A stretch of DNA of 6,012 bases, taken from an uncultured Pelagibacteraceae bacterium (GTDB taxonomy: Bacteria > Pseudomonadota > Alphaproteobacteria > Pelagibacterales > Pelagibacteraceae). This document shows positions 5,666-6,012 of the stretch, in pieces. Positions within the stretch are counted from its first letter, which is position 1. Each line of letters starts with the position of its first letter. The stretch is from NCBI GenBank assembly GCA_902572155.1, contig CACGET010000042.1, positions 1-6,012 on the forward strand, in the 5' to 3' direction. Position numbers and translations under genes: made by a program. A model generated the notes under the pieces. The model worked only from the letters and a program-made list of their open reading frames with translations. It was not told the DNA's origin and did no database searches.

Positions 5666-6012
5666 AATACCTATTATTATAGTAATTTTTTTTTTTTTTA
5701 ATAATTGCTCTTTTAATGAAAATTCAAAAATCTGGAAAGATAAAGATGAAAATAAAAATTTTGTAAATCAAGAAAATGTAACAAAACTATTTGTAGAAGA
5801 GGAGGTAATTTCAACAGAATTTAATCCTGAGCTAGCAATCAATCAGATAAAAACAAATATAAATAATAAAATTACAAATAACAGAAATGATTATGGATCT
5901 CAAAATTACAAGGGGTTACTAAAGAAAGTTGGAAGTTACTCATTTGGAAAATTAGAAAATATAAATCAATTAAACTATGCACCAGCTCACCTATCTAATG
6001 GATTAATTTTTT
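5658..6012 (+). CDS. BamB-like / PQQ-repeat lipoprotein, N-terminal part (3' end outside window)
   Basis: A frame begins at GTG 5658 and stays open to the window edge (118 residues). The codon just before this GTG is a stop (TGA 5655-5657), and no ATG, GTG or TTG lies in frame before the signal segment ends, so GTG is the only ordinary start. The N-terminus is a lipoprotein signal: K3, a hydrophobic core of Ile, Val and four Phe (6-14), then C17 in FNNC, whose Asn at -1 is unusual. An Asn/Lys/Glu-rich linker follows, and the last residues (NYAPAHLSNGLIF) resemble the first beta-propeller strand of BamB, the outer-membrane lipoprotein that helps fold beta-barrel proteins. Placement after a YfgM-like gene supports this. 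The propeller itself is not visible, so another PQQ-repeat lipoprotein is possible. The start overlaps the preceding stop by 8 bases, with only AGAG at 5648-5651 as a weak ribosome binding site. Confidence 0.7.
   Translation, partial: MNKIPIIIVIFFFFNNCSFNENSKIWKDKDENKNFVNQENVTKLFVEEEVISTEFNPELAINQIKTNINNKITNNRNDYGSQNYKGLLKKVGSYSFGKLENINQLNYAPAHLSNGLIF
5686..5699 (+). repeat. 14-base T homopolymer inside the lipoprotein signal-peptide codons
   Basis: Fourteen consecutive T form the end of an Ile codon and four Phe codons (F11-F14) in the BamB-like gene. It is the longest homopolymer in the window; the next longest I saw are nine bases, at 1205-1213 in argE and 1478-1486 in csaA. One extra T would give TAA directly after the run; one fewer would end in TAA after 22 more codons. 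The tract lacks a stable GC-rich stem upstream, so it does not look like a terminator. Confidence 0.95.

Larger units (their letters stand above)
1410..6012 (+). other. Probable single transcription unit: csaA - lysE-type - acnA - yfgM-like - bamB-like
   Basis: Five same-strand genes follow one another with gaps of 2, 1 and 2 bases and one overlap of 8 bases. None of the junctions leaves room for a promoter outside coding sequence or for an intrinsic terminator, and I see no stem plus T-run at any stop codon. None of the starts has a clear Shine-Dalgarno motif, so translational coupling is likely. Promoters hidden inside the 3' parts of genes, for example ahead of acnA, cannot be excluded from sequence alone. 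Confidence 0.6.

Noticed and set aside
5666..5705. Possible intrinsic terminator ending in the 14-T run
   Set aside because: The only stem upstream is a four-pair A/T-only match (ATTA with TAAT), and the run is in frame inside the signal peptide of a gene that stays open to the window edge.
5797..5810. Strong Shine-Dalgarno-like GGAGGT
   Set aside because: It arises from consecutive Glu-Glu-Val codons of the BamB-like gene, and no ATG, GTG or TTG lies within the usual distance downstream.

Overview
The window looks like a piece of a streamlined, very AT-rich alphaproteobacterial genome, most likely SAR11 (Pelagibacterales). The reasons are the strong A/T bias at all codon positions, the low-complexity Lys/Asn/Ile-rich proteins, gaps of 1-2 bases between genes, the near absence of Shine-Dalgarno motifs, and protein types that fit that group. 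The lineage is an inference from composition and gene style; no rRNA or other marker is present.

Layout. Positions 1-195 hold the C-terminal end of an aldehyde dehydrogenase on the + strand. It meets, tail to tail with a 4-base overlap, an acetylornithine-deacetylase-type M20 peptidase (argE, minus strand, 192-1391). An 18-base, almost pure A/T spacer (1392-1409) separates the argE start from a divergent + strand gene run that continues to the window edge: csaA (tRNA-binding-domain chaperone, 1410-1751), a LysE/RhtB-family exporter (1754-2347), acnA (aconitase A, 2349-5018), a YfgM-like membrane-anchored TPR protein (5021-5665) and the start of a BamB/PQQ-repeat-like lipoprotein (5658-6012, cut by the window). 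Gaps in this run are +2, +1, +2 and -8 bases, so it is probably one transcript with coupled translation. No gene-free stretch exceeds 20 bases, and I see no tRNA, rRNA, CRISPR array or mobile element.

Function. The run mixes core carbon metabolism (AcnA, citrate to isocitrate in the TCA cycle) and amino-acid efflux (LysE type) with three proteins whose families are linked to protein export or envelope assembly: CsaA, YfgM and BamB. The yfgM-bamB order matches the E. coli yfgM-bamB-der cluster, so der (GTPase EngA) would be expected just past the right edge.

The points most worth a second look are a perfect 20-base palindrome inside the 5' part of argE (1324-1343), close to the divergent start region; a run of 14 T inside the signal-peptide codons of the BamB-like lipoprotein, where a one-base change would break the frame; and the very short divergent spacer, which implies leaderless or nearly leaderless transcripts. 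I found no clear evidence of a new multi-gene system; most of the window is ordinary core genome.
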